A program made the translations under genes and the position numbers. From Agrobacterium genomosp. 13 str. CFBP 6927 (GTDB taxonomy: Bacteria > Pseudomonadota > Alphaproteobacteria > Rhizobiales > Rhizobiaceae): a stretch of 64,000 nt of DNA. The notes under the pieces are model-generated. The model searched no databases. It was not told the DNA's origin and saw only the letters and a list, made by a program, of their open reading frames with translations. Location of the stretch: assembly GCA_900012615.1 (NCBI GenBank), contig LT009757.1, forward strand, positions 1,767,851 to 1,831,850, read 5' to 3'. Positions 52,535 to 61,803 of the stretch are shown here, in pieces (position 1 is the stretch's first letter; each line of letters opens with the position of its first letter).

Positions 52535-53082
52535 GAACATTCCCCTTTTATGTTGCTGTGAAGGAAAACGGGGAAACGACGAAGCGGAACCGGATGCATG
52601 CCGAGGCATGAGCCTATGGGCATCCCTTGCGGAGAAACCGTTTCTGGTCTTCTCCGTCAATTCGATAAGCTGCGATGTTCCCCTGTTTTGCGCAATGATG
52701 GAAAACGGGGAGGCTCCCGACAAATAGATAATGCAGATTTCTTCCATAGAGCCGCGCTATAGACCAAATCATGGGCATGTTCCGGCATGTCGATCTCACC
52801 GGCGGATTTTGAAATAGATAATGAAATCATGGTAATATCGCGGTCACGGTTTTTGCTTGCCGGCCGGTTGCGCAGTCTCTGCCTGTCTTTTGACCGGCTG
52901 AATTTTCTTTTTTGGCGGGGAAAAATGCCATTCTTATTCTAAGTATTGAATCTATCTATTTTTGAATTTTCCGGTTTGGTCTTATCCCCTTTTCCATCAT
53001 TCCACGGATTGAGAAGAGGTCGTGTGCGGGCTGCCGGCCACGCCGGGGCATTGCCGCAGCGAACCCATAACAGGGGACCGAA
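52535..53082. other. Divergent control region with three AAATAGATA elements; no gene seen
   Basis: About 550 bases between the MFS gene (minus) and the hydrolase (plus). The sequence AAATAGATA occurs at 52722 and 52812 on the plus strand (90 bases apart) and as its complement near 52954-52963. The segment 52925-52975 is AT-rich and probably contains the hydrolase promoter. No coding frame looks real. Confidence 0.45.
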
Positions 53083-54333
53083 ATGAAGAATTTGAGCAAT
53101 ATCCGGCCGGACATGTCACGCCTGTGGGCGACGTTGATGCGCTCCGCCGAAATCGGCGCGACTGAAAAGGGCGGCCTGAAGCGGCTTGCGCTGTCCGACG
53201 AGGACGCGGCGATGCGCCGCCAGTTCATTGACTGGTGCGAAGAGGCAGGCCTGACCATCCGGATCGACGCCGTGGGCAATATCTTCGCCGAGCGCGCCGG
53301 AACCGACCCGGATGGCAAGCCTGTTCTCGTCGGCAGCCATCTCGACACCCAGGTTCACGGCGGCCGTTTCGACGGTATTCTCGGCGTGCTTGCCGGGCTG
53401 GAGCTTGTGCGCACCCTGAACGATCATGCGCTCACGACACGCCGGCCGATCACGCTTGTGAACTGGACCAATGAAGAGGGCGCCCGTTTCGAGCCGCCGA
53501 TGATCGGCTCGGCGGTGTTTACCGGCGCGAAGGCGGCGGAATTCGCCTATTCCCGCAAGGACCGGGACGGCCATACGCTGGGTGGTGAGCTGGAACGCAT
53601 CGGCTACAGGGGCAAAGATACCGTTTCGGCGGAGGCTTTCGATAGTCTTTTCGAGCTGCACATCGAGCAGGGGCCGAGGCTTGAAGCGGCCGGAAAGCAG
53701 CTCGGTATCGTAACCGGGGCCTTTGGTGTGCGCGGTTTCGTGGTGGAAGTGCATGGTGAAACCGGCCATGTCGGACCGACGCCGATGCCGGCGCGCAAGA
53801 ACGCGCTGGTGGGTGCTGCGGAAGTGACGCTGGCGATCAACGAGATCGGCTGGGCCAATCACGAAACCGGCGGCAAGTCCACGACGATGCGCATCAGGGC
53901 GGAGCCCAATCTCCTCGGTGCGCTGCCGAACTTCGTGGAAATGACCTGCGACATGCGCCACCCAGACGACGCCGTGGTCAGCACCATGTTCGCGGCCTTC
54001 AAGGCGAAACTTCCCGAGCTGGAAGAGCGGTCGCGCTGCAAGATCGTTGTCAAGGAAGGCTGGGAATATGGCGGTATGCATTTCGATGCCGACTGTATCG
54101 AACTCATTCGCAACGCCACCGGCGCCTTCGGTTATTCCTCGATGGACCTCCTTACCGAGGCCGGACATGACGCCATGCATGTTGCCGATTATCTGCCGAC
54201 GGCGATGATCTTCACCCCGTGCGAGGGCGGTCTTTCCCACAATGAGGCGGAAAATGTCACGATCGCCGATATCGAACCCGGCGTGAACGTGCTGGTTCAA
54301 GCTGTGCTGGAACGCGCGAACCGCGCCGACTGA
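53083..54333 (+). CDS. M20-family Zn-dependent amidohydrolase (N-carbamoyl-L-amino acid hydrolase/allantoate amidohydrolase type)
   Basis: Cytoplasmic enzyme of 416 aa that would cleave an N-carbamoyl or ureido group. Metal ligands can be seen: H86 (GSHLDTQ), D97 (GGRFDGI), E131-E132 (TNEEGARF), a His in LHIEQGP near 191 and a His in LSHNEAEN near 386. The dimerisation-domain motif HGETGHVGPTPMPARKNAL-like segment is near 223. These match the HyuC/AmaB/AllC group; among them the substrate cannot be chosen by eye. It ends at a strong terminator. Confidence 0.88.
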   Translation: MKNLSNIRPDMSRLWATLMRSAEIGATEKGGLKRLALSDEDAAMRRQFIDWCEEAGLTIRIDAVGNIFAERAGTDPDGKPVLVGSHLDTQVHGGRFDGILGVLAGLELVRTLNDHALTTRRPITLVNWTNEEGARFEPPMIGSAVFTGAKAAEFAYSRKDRDGHTLGGELERIGYRGKDTVSAEAFDSLFELHIEQGPRLEAAGKQLGIVTGAFGVRGFVVEVHGETGHVGPTPMPARKNALVGAAEVTLAINEIGWANHETGGKSTTMRIRAEPNLLGALPNFVEMTCDMRHPDDAVVSTMFAAFKAKLPELEERSRCKIVVKEGWEYGGMHFDADCIELIRNATGAFGYSSMDLLTEAGHDAMHVADYLPTAMIFTPCEGGLSHNEAENVTIADIEPGVNVLVQAVLERANRAD

Positions 54334-54348
54334 GATGAAAAATCAATG

Positions 54349-54388
54349 GGATGGCGAAAGGTGTTCATGCCTTTTGCCATCCTTTTTT
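54349..54388. terminator. Bidirectional terminator between hydrolase and LysR genes
   Basis: Arms at 54349-54361 (GGATGGCGAAAGG) and 54370-54382 (CCTTTTGCCATCC) pair over 13 bp with one wobble, followed by TTTTTT. On the other strand an A/T-rich flank gives a matching tract, so it can serve both convergent genes. Confidence 0.9.
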
Positions 54389-55379
54389 ATTCGCCGCCGG
54401 TTTCCAGAAGGGCTGCTGCTGCCTGGGCGTCGAAAAGCTCGTTTTCGAAAATCGTCAGAAAGGCCCGCTCGGCGCCGCCCAGTTCCATATCTGGGTTACG
54501 CAGGAAATAGGCGTCTGCACCCAGGGAATCCTGAAGCAGCGGTATCTGCCAGATCTCATCTTCGGCAACACCGCGCGCAGCGTCCACCGGCAGAATTCCG
54601 ACCCCGATGCCGGCGATGATCATTCGCCGGACCTCTTCCATATGCGGGCTGGAGCCGACGGTCCATTTGCCAAGTCCGACACCGTCGCGTAGCGCGATCA
54701 TCGGCTCAAGTGCGCCGCCTTCCTGGCTGCAGGTGAAGGCGACGAAGGCCTCCTGCCGCAATTCTTCCATGGTGATGTCACCACGGCCGTAAAAGGGATG
54801 CGAGGCGCCGCAATAAATCCCGAATGTTTCCCTGAGCAGGAATTTGCAATCCATTCCGGCAAGCGGTTTCGGCAGCAGGCAAATGCCAAAAGCGGCCTGT
54901 TTCTGGCCGATGGCGCGAACGATATCCTGCGTATTGGCGACATCGATGCGAATGGTGACGGATGGATGGCGCCGCCGCAGCTGGCGAAGCGCCTGATCGA
55001 GTTGCGGGAGAACGAGATTGGTGACGATCAGGACGCGGATCTGACCCGTCAGATCATCCGCTTCCGTCGACAGTTTTTCACCGATGCGCTCGACGCGGAG
55101 GAAGATTTCGGCGCATTCCTGGCGCAGCATCTCGCCCTGCACCGTCAGCACGAAACGGCGGCTGTCACGCTGGATCAGCTGGCATCCCAGCGTTTCCTCC
55201 AGCTTCTGCAGGGCGGCCGTGACGGAGGGCTGGCGCACGAAGAGCCGGTTGGCGGCCCGCGTAATGCTGCCCTCCTCGACGATGACCAGAAAGGTCCGCA
55301 GCAGGTTCCAGTTCAGATGCTGGATGCGGGGGGCATAACGTGACAACGACGCGTTCCTCGAATGAATTGCGGGCTGCAC
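54387..55379 (-). CDS. LysR-family transcriptional regulator
   Basis: Regulator of up to 330 aa; the frame opens at a GTG (55379) but a later TTG would also fit. The winged HTH is FLVIVEEGSITRAANRLFVR near 30-49 and QPSVTAALQKLEETLG near 50-65. The effector domain begins near GQIRVLIVTNLVLPQLD. The gene is convergent with the hydrolase and shares its terminator. It may control the nearby MFS/hydrolase genes, but it is not divergent from them. Confidence 0.88.
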   Translation of the reverse strand: MQPAIHSRNASLSRYAPRIQHLNWNLLRTFLVIVEEGSITRAANRLFVRQPSVTAALQKLEETLGCQLIQRDSRRFVLTVQGEMLRQECAEIFLRVERIGEKLSTEADDLTGQIRVLIVTNLVLPQLDQALRQLRRRHPSVTIRIDVANTQDIVRAIGQKQAAFGICLLPKPLAGMDCKFLLRETFGIYCGASHPFYGRGDITMEELRQEAFVAFTCSQEGGALEPMIALRDGVGLGKWTVGSSPHMEEVRRMIIAGIGVGILPVDAARGVAEDEIWQIPLLQDSLGADAYFLRNPDMELGGAERAFLTIFENELFDAQAAAALLETGGE

Positions 55380-55452
55380 CTTATAGCTATTTTCTCCGGC
55401 GAAAAACGGTTGCCGGTTTTAAAAACAGCACGTTTTGCCGGCCCAATGGATT

Positions 55453-57534
55453 TTATTCTTCCACCGGCCCCGTCTCGCCGCCCGCCTCACGCTCGGGCGG
55501 GCGGGCGGCGCGTGATGCAGCGGGATAAGCGCCCGCCATGCTGGCAAACTGGATGTCGTTTTGTGCAAAGGCATCCTTCAGCATCGAATAGGCTTTCCGG
55601 CGCACCATCGAAGATTGGCCGCCGGCGCGCAGCATCATGCCGAAGCCGAGCGTCATGCCGTATTCACCGAATTGCTCCACGCCTTTCAGCTTGACGGTCT
55701 CAATCAGGAACGGCCCGAATTCTGGGTCTTCCTTCAGCGCCCTGCCGATTTCCTTGGTGATGGCTTTGACCTTGGCGATATCGGTATCGAAGGCGACGGT
55801 GACCATGAATTTGTCGATCGACCAGTCACGGCTCATGTTTTCGACGGCGCCGAGCGATCCGAACGGTACGGTGAAGATCGGCCCGCGATGGTGCCGCAGT
55901 TTGACCGAGCGGATGCTGAAGGATTCGACGGTGCCGCGATAGGAACCGCTCTGGATATATTCACCGACGCGGAAGGCATCGTCGATCATGTAGAAGACGC
56001 CGCTGATGATGTCCTTGACCAGCGTTTGCGAACCGAAACCGATGGCGATGCCGAAAATGCCGGCGCTTGCCAGCAGCGGCCCGATATTGACGCCGAGTTC
56101 AGACAGCGCCGTCATGACCGCGACGGCGGCAATGATGATGCCGAGCATGTTGCGAAGGATCGGCAGGATGGTCAGCAGCCGGTCATCCTGTGGCTGGCCG
56201 CCCGGTTGGTCGGGTGCCGGAGCGCTCAGTTCCAGCCGCCGCGCGATCATCGACTTGATGGCGATCCAGACGAGATCGGCAAGAAGCAGGATCAGCGCCC
56301 CGTGCAGGACGCCAACGACAATCGAGGTCAGCAAAGTGCCATCGGGCAGGGAATCCGGATGGGCGCGGACGAGGAAGATCAGCCACACTATCGCGGTTCC
56401 GACGATGGCGAGCCGCATGCCGCGCTCGGCCAGAACCGGGCGAAGGTCGCTCTCTCCGTAGCCGCCTATATCGGTCGCGAGTTTTCGCGCGGCAATGCCG
56501 AGCGTGGTGGCGAGGCCGGGCAGAACGAGCGCATAAAGCCCGATCCAGAACAGGACGCCGGCCCCGGCGAGCCGCAGCCCGAAAAGGATGATGAGGCCAA
56601 AGATCAGCGCAACATCGATCGCCCTTGTGCGTTCCGAACCCGGCGCGCCGCCCGGGCGCCGCCAGATCCAGATGCCGGCGAGCAGGAACAGGAAGCCCAC
56701 CATGGCGGCGGATAAGAGCCCGAGCGTGTCGCGTGGGACACCGAGATTTTCAAGTGTTCGGAGCAGCGCCCAGAAAATCCCGGCAAGCGTCAGCAGCCAT
56801 GTCCAGCGGACAATCCAGAAATCGCGCCGGACATTGGCCTCACGGCCGACGACCTGCCGCAGCAGCCCGGTGAAGGCAAAAAGCAGGGGCAGGATGACGC
56901 TGAGCGCAAGCCAGGGCAACAGAACGGCGCTCAGCAGGGGTGGCCACTGGATGGCAAGGAAGACGGTTACGGCGACAAGGCCATAACCGAGGACCGGAAG
57001 AAGTTTTCGGGAAACGACAGCAGAGGCTTGCTTGCCGATATCCGCGCCGTTTTTGCGGGATGCCTGCATCACGATGATCCGGTTCGTGGCGATGCCGCCG
57101 GCAATGCCTGCGCCGAACAGGATCAGCATGTGCAGCAGGAAGACGAAGGAACCATAAGCGCCAATCTCGTCGCCAAGCTTTTCCAGCGCGGAGGTTAGTT
57201 GCGTCGACATGGCGGGCAGGTCGCCAGCAATTCGGGCCAGATGTTCCCGTCGTTTGCTCGCCCACTCGTCGAGATCGCTCAACTGGCTCTGTGGCGTCAG
57301 TTGCGGCGGCGGTTCAGCCCCTCTCACGGCAAGCTTTTGTGTGAGCAGCGCGCGAACATCATCCTGTCCGAGAAGCTGCAGCAGCTGGTCGACCTTCTGC
57401 TCCGTCGTCGGTTGCGGGGAGGGTGCTTGTACCGGGGGCGGCAGTTCCTGTGCGGACAGGCCGGCTGTGCCCAGCACGAAAAGCGTGATGGCGGCGCAAG
57501 CGATCGATTTGAAAAAGCAGGAAAAGGTGGTCAT
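55453..57534 (-). CDS. MscS-family mechanosensitive channel, large form
   Basis: Inner-membrane protein of 693 aa. A signal peptide (MTTFSCFFKSIACAAITLFV, cleaved near LSAQELPPP) is followed by a periplasmic Pro- and Gln-rich helical region to about residue 115, and then about eleven helices. The MscS pore and beta domain is at the C-terminal third: LGVNIGPLLASAGIFGIAIGFGSQTLVKDIISG-like helix near 510-540, then VEYIQSGSYRG and MSRDWSIDKFMVTV. The ATG at 57534 overlaps the upstream stop as ATGA, hence this start rather than 57552. It should release solutes under membrane tension. Confidence 0.9.
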   Translation of the reverse strand: MTTFSCFFKSIACAAITLFVLGTAGLSAQELPPPVQAPSPQPTTEQKVDQLLQLLGQDDVRALLTQKLAVRGAEPPPQLTPQSQLSDLDEWASKRREHLARIAGDLPAMSTQLTSALEKLGDEIGAYGSFVFLLHMLILFGAGIAGGIATNRIIVMQASRKNGADIGKQASAVVSRKLLPVLGYGLVAVTVFLAIQWPPLLSAVLLPWLALSVILPLLFAFTGLLRQVVGREANVRRDFWIVRWTWLLTLAGIFWALLRTLENLGVPRDTLGLLSAAMVGFLFLLAGIWIWRRPGGAPGSERTRAIDVALIFGLIILFGLRLAGAGVLFWIGLYALVLPGLATTLGIAARKLATDIGGYGESDLRPVLAERGMRLAIVGTAIVWLIFLVRAHPDSLPDGTLLTSIVVGVLHGALILLLADLVWIAIKSMIARRLELSAPAPDQPGGQPQDDRLLTILPILRNMLGIIIAAVAVMTALSELGVNIGPLLASAGIFGIAIGFGSQTLVKDIISGVFYMIDDAFRVGEYIQSGSYRGTVESFSIRSVKLRHHRGPIFTVPFGSLGAVENMSRDWSIDKFMVTVAFDTDIAKVKAITKEIGRALKEDPEFGPFLIETVKLKGVEQFGEYGMTLGFGMMLRAGGQSSMVRRKAYSMLKDAFAQNDIQFASMAGAYPAASRAARPPEREAGGETGPVEE

Positions 57535-58148
57535 CGATCCGCTCCGCACCATCCAGGGAGATGCCGGGCATCGCGCGAGCGCGCCAGTTCCATCGCTTCC
57601 GCCACCGCGTCTTCGAAGGAATGCCGCAACTCTTTGCGGTCAACCCTGCGCCGCAGGAAATCCGCCCAGAGAAATTCGCTGAAAGGCGCTTCGATCTTGG
57701 CAAAACCGCCGGCGTCGCGCACGGCGCCGGCCAGCGAACGGAAAGGGTCGTCTTCGAGGTCCACGATCTGTTTCGGAAGATCGTCCGTGGGGCGGCGTAC
57801 GCCGTCCGCATCGAAGGGATAAACGAGGCTGCGGTGGTCCATGACCGACCAGAATTCCTGCCTGCCGAGATGGGAGAGATCGGCAACGATGCTCGTCAGC
57901 ACATGTTTCACCCCTTCATTGTGCAAGGCCAGGGCGAGGTGGTGATGATCGACAAGGTAAAGGCGCTGTTTGTAGCCGACAACAACGGGAACCATGTGGT
58001 GGCCGAGGAAGTCGGCCCCCTTTTCCGCCTGGATGGCGGCCCATTGCCGGCGCTTGGTTTCAACCTCCCGCAGGCCGACGGTCATCTGGGTTGGCCTGAG
58101 CGAGAGGATTTCAACCGGGCTGAGATGCGGTTCAAGGTTGTTGGGCAT
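57531..58148 (-). CDS. ParB-like nuclease domain protein (ParBc_2 type)
   Basis: Cytoplasmic protein of 205 aa. The segments LSPVEILSLRPTQMTVGLRE (about 9-28), GYKQRLYLVDHHHLALALHN near 58-77 and FSEFLWADFLRRRV near 157-170 match the ParBc_2/ParB-like family (PF08857). The HHH cluster after a conserved Asp sits where ParB proteins bind CTP or nucleic acid. It is not a chromosome-partitioning ParB: it is short, lacks the HTH, and lies between a SulP transporter and an MscS channel, overlapping both genes. Function unknown. Confidence 0.75.
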   Translation of the reverse strand: MPNNLEPHLSPVEILSLRPTQMTVGLREVETKRRQWAAIQAEKGADFLGHHMVPVVVGYKQRLYLVDHHHLALALHNEGVKHVLTSIVADLSHLGRQEFWSVMDHRSLVYPFDADGVRRPTDDLPKQIVDLEDDPFRSLAGAVRDAGGFAKIEAPFSEFLWADFLRRRVDRKELRHSFEDAVAEAMELARSRDARHLPGWCGADR

Positions 58149-59763
58149 GACTCTCCTCCCGGCGCATGGCCGCCGTCACGGCATCATCGACGCTGAAATT
58201 GCTGCGCGCAACCAGATCGTTTCCGCCGCCGGCAAGCAGCAAATCCCTTACATGATCATGCACGCGCGCATAATAAACCACGATATCGCCGTGCTGCATC
58301 GAGGCATCGAACTCCAGAAGCGCATCGAGTGCGGTGGAATCCAGTTCGAAGCTTTCCTCGAGGCTGACGATTGCGATACGCAGTTCCGGCCGGGCGGCGA
58401 TGCGTTTGGTAACGGCGGCGAGGATCGGTTCCGCATTGCCGAAAAAAAGTGGCTGGGCGGGCCGCAGGATAATCATGCCGGATACATCCGTTGCATCCGG
58501 GTGGCGTTCCATATCGACGAAGTCGTGGCTGTCACCCAGCCGGCCAAGATGCATCACATGCGGCAGGGAAAGCCGCCGGACGAAGACGGCGAAGGAAAGG
58601 GCGACGGCGACAAGCATGCCGTTCAGCACGCCGAAGGCAAGCACGCTCGCTGCGGCGGCAAGCGCCAGATAGGCATCGTTACCAAGCCGCCAGAGACGGA
58701 TGATCGGTGTGGGATCGAGTGCGTGCAGAAGCGCCACGGCAATGACGGCGGCAAGAACCGCTTGCGGAATGAAGGCGAACCAGCCGGACGCGACGAGACT
58801 GAAGGCCGCAAGACCGATTGCGGCGATGGCCGAGGCGAGCCGGCTCTGCGGGCCAACCGCCTCGCTTGCCGCCCCTGCGGAAAAACCTGCGCCGACCGGC
58901 ATGCCCTGCACGGCGGCGCTGGCAATATTGGCAAGCCCGAACGCTCTGAGTTCGCGATTGGAATCGACGCTCTCGCCATGGCGCAGCGAGAAGCTGCGCA
59001 CCGTGCCCCATGACTCCGCAAAGAGAATGAGGACGAGCGGCGGCGCGAAACGGGCGACATGCGCAACGTCGTCGAGCGAGACCGAGAGCGGCCCGGCCCA
59101 TATGCCGGCAAGGTCGATGGTGCCGACGACGGCGACGCCCTGGCTCTCCAGGTTGAGCAACATCGAGACTGCAATACCGGCCACGATGACAACGAGGCTG
59201 CCGGGAATGGCAGGACGCCTGCGCAGGAGAAGCAATAGGGCAAGGGCGGTTACGCCAATCGCGATGCTGTCAGGGTTCCAGTCCTGCGGCTGGGAGAGGA
59301 TTTGCAGGAGGATGGCCAGCGGCTCGCCAGTGGTCTCCTTTATCCCGAACAGGCTGGGCAATTGCTTGATCGTGATCAGAATGGCGAGGCCGAATGCGAA
59401 CCCACGCAGCACCGGGCGCGAAATCACACTCGACAGCGCACCGAGCCGCGTGACGGCGGCAAGAAGAAACAGCACGCCCACCAGAGCGACCGTAATGGCA
59501 ACGAGCAGCATCTTCTGGGCGGGGGTGACAGATAATGTCGCCAGCATCGCCGCCAGAATTGCGGCGGAGGAGGATGTGGGCGAGACGACCGCAAAACGGC
59601 TCTGGCCAAAGAAAGCGTAAACGATGCAGCCCATGATGGCGGCGAGGATGGCGTGCTGGGCCGGAACACCGGCAATGCCCGAATAGGCGATGGCTTCCGG
59701 TAACATCAGGCCGGCGATCGACAGTCCCGCAATCACATCACGCCGGTTCAACGTTACGCGCAT
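58132..59763 (-). CDS. SulP-family anion transporter with STAS domain
   Basis: Membrane protein of 543 aa. The ATG at 59763 (MRVTLNRRD) is chosen since the region upstream is poor in coding character. The SulP core is evident: LSIAGLMLPEAIAYSGIAGVP near 13-33, VVSPTSSSAAILAAML near 58-73, and GMPVGAGFSAGAASEAVGPQSR near 288-309. A C-terminal STAS domain (about 420-540; LEESFELDSTALDALLEF) completes it. SulP members move sulfate, bicarbonate or dicarboxylates. Its stop lies 17 bases inside the ParB-like gene, so translation is coupled. Confidence 0.9.
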   Translation of the reverse strand: MRVTLNRRDVIAGLSIAGLMLPEAIAYSGIAGVPAQHAILAAIMGCIVYAFFGQSRFAVVSPTSSSAAILAAMLATLSVTPAQKMLLVAITVALVGVLFLLAAVTRLGALSSVISRPVLRGFAFGLAILITIKQLPSLFGIKETTGEPLAILLQILSQPQDWNPDSIAIGVTALALLLLLRRRPAIPGSLVVIVAGIAVSMLLNLESQGVAVVGTIDLAGIWAGPLSVSLDDVAHVARFAPPLVLILFAESWGTVRSFSLRHGESVDSNRELRAFGLANIASAAVQGMPVGAGFSAGAASEAVGPQSRLASAIAAIGLAAFSLVASGWFAFIPQAVLAAVIAVALLHALDPTPIIRLWRLGNDAYLALAAAASVLAFGVLNGMLVAVALSFAVFVRRLSLPHVMHLGRLGDSHDFVDMERHPDATDVSGMIILRPAQPLFFGNAEPILAAVTKRIAARPELRIAIVSLEESFELDSTALDALLEFDASMQHGDIVVYYARVHDHVRDLLLAGGGNDLVARSNFSVDDAVTAAMRREESHAQQP

Positions 59764-59979
59764 GGAACGGCGGCCGCATTGGCGGTGATAAAGGCAAGGG
59801 AGCTTGCACCCGGTAAGACCACGATTCTCCACCATGTTCCCGCAATGGGATAGAGGTTTCACCCATTGCGGATACAAGTCAAAGTTTAAATCATGCGTCC
59901 AGACTATTTTGCTACCTTCCGGTGTGCCTTGACGCTGTCAAACGCCCGGGAGGCAATCCGTCATCCCGGCCTAGCCGTC

Positions 59980-60375
<396 letters not shown>

Positions 60376-60595
60376 GGTCGTTCTCCTGCCTGATATCGTG
60401 CTGCGATTTGATGCGGGAATTCCCCTCTTGTCCACAGGGGAATGAAGGCTGATCTGGCGGCCAGGCTCAACGCCCTTTTCTGAAACCGCAGTGCTGATTG
60501 TATACGGGGATCATCTCGCTTTTGTGGGTATTTCCGGGCGCCTGCAACGTTTTTTTGACTCCTTCACGCCATCGCAACAAAAATCATTCTCGGGA

Positions 60596-60644
60596 TTGAC
60601 TCATTTATGAAACCGGTTACATTTGCGCATGTAAACGGTTTCAT
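60596..60644 (+). promoter_or_regulatory. Promoter with two LacI-type operators ahead of a sugar ABC operon
   Basis: A -35 TTGACT (60596-60601) and -10 TACATT (60618-60623) are 16 bases apart. Two palindromic elements, ATGAAACCGGTTACAT (60607-60622) and ATGTAAACGGTTTCAT (60629-60644), have AACCGGTT- and AACGGTT-type centres 22 bases apart (two helical turns) and are nearly inverted copies of each other. They cover the -10 and the start site, a classic repression layout. Confidence 0.7.
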
Positions 60645-60677
60645 TAGTTAAAAACCGTGCTTGGAGGAGCAAATTTC

Positions 60678-61700
60678 ATGTTTAGACATTTGATGGCTGC
60701 TGCCGCTATGGTGCTGGCGGCGGGCACGTCGGCGCACGCCCAGGAACAGAGTTTCAAGATCGGTCTTTCCAATTCTTTCGTCGGCAGCGAATGGCGCACG
60801 CAGATGATCGAAGAGGCCCAGGCTGCCGCCAAAGCGTGGGGCGAAAAGGGCGTCAAGGTCGAAGTCGTCGTTCAGAGCGGTAATGTCGATGTGCAGGGTC
60901 AGATCGGTCATATCCGCAATTTCATGAACCAGGGCGTCGATGCGATCCTCATCAACCCCGGCAGCCCGACGGCCTTCGATCCGATCTTCGCGCAGGCCAA
61001 GGCGCGCAATATTCTCGTCATCGCAACCGACGCCGAAGTGTCCTCGAAGGATGCGCTCTATGTCGGCATCGACCAGAAGGCATGGGCGGCGCAATCCGCG
61101 CAATGGCTTGCGGATGCGCTGAAGGGCAAGGGAAGCGTCGTCGCCATCAACGGCATTGCCGGCAATCCGGCAAACGAAGCCCGTGTCGCCGGTTATCGCG
61201 AAGTGTTCAAGAAATACCCTGACATCAAGGTGCTGAACGAAGCCAATGCGAGCTGGGATCAGGCGCAGGGCCAGCAGGCCATGCAGAACCTGCTCGCCAC
61301 CTATCCCGATATCAGCGGTGTGTGGGTGCAGGACGGCATGGCGGATGGCGCATGGCGCGCCATCGAAGCCGCCGGCAAGACCAAGGACATTGCCGCGACC
61401 GGTGAAATCCGCAAGGACTTCATGACCCGCTGGGAAAAGGAAAAGTTCAATTCCGGCGCTTCGGTCAATCCTCCGGGTGTCATGGCCAGCGCACTCAACG
61501 TCGCTGTCCTGAAGCTTCAGGGCAAGGAATTCAAGGACGGCATTTTCGGCGGCACCTATGGTAACGCCATCTATATTCCGATCCCCTTCGTCAGCAACGA
61601 CAACCTTGCCGACAATATCAAAGCCGCCGATGGCAAGCCTGGCTACTGGTCCGTCACGGCGACCGTGACGCCGGAACAGGCCGGCGAGTTCTTCAAGTAA
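60678..61700 (+). CDS. Sugar ABC transporter substrate-binding protein (RbsB-like)
   Basis: Periplasmic binding protein of 340 aa with a Sec signal (MFRHLMAAAAMVLAAGTSAH, cleaved at AQEQ). The motif QGVDAILINPGSPTAFDPIFAQA near 80-102 and GNPANEARVAGYREVFKKYP near 155-174 define the RbsB/LacI-type fold. It ends TATVTPEQAGEFFK. The ATG at 60678 follows a GGAGGAGCAAATTTC site. It heads an importer operon under LacI-type operators. The sugar is unknown. Confidence 0.9.
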   Translation: MFRHLMAAAAMVLAAGTSAHAQEQSFKIGLSNSFVGSEWRTQMIEEAQAAAKAWGEKGVKVEVVVQSGNVDVQGQIGHIRNFMNQGVDAILINPGSPTAFDPIFAQAKARNILVIATDAEVSSKDALYVGIDQKAWAAQSAQWLADALKGKGSVVAINGIAGNPANEARVAGYREVFKKYPDIKVLNEANASWDQAQGQQAMQNLLATYPDISGVWVQDGMADGAWRAIEAAGKTKDIAATGEIRKDFMTRWEKEKFNSGASVNPPGVMASALNVAVLKLQGKEFKDGIFGGTYGNAIYIPIPFVSNDNLADNIKAADGKPGYWSVTATVTPEQAGEFFK

Positions 61701-61803
61701 GAGGCGTTTCGGGTCGGCGACAAGCGCCGGCCCGAACCAGAATTTCGAGTGCGGACCGGGCTTTGGCCGGCCGCCTGTGACAAGCATTATTCGGGGACAT
61801 GCG

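Noticed and set aside
57531-58148. Chromosome or plasmid partitioning ParB
   Set aside because: Too short, no central HTH, no neighbouring ParA, and placed between transporter and channel genes.
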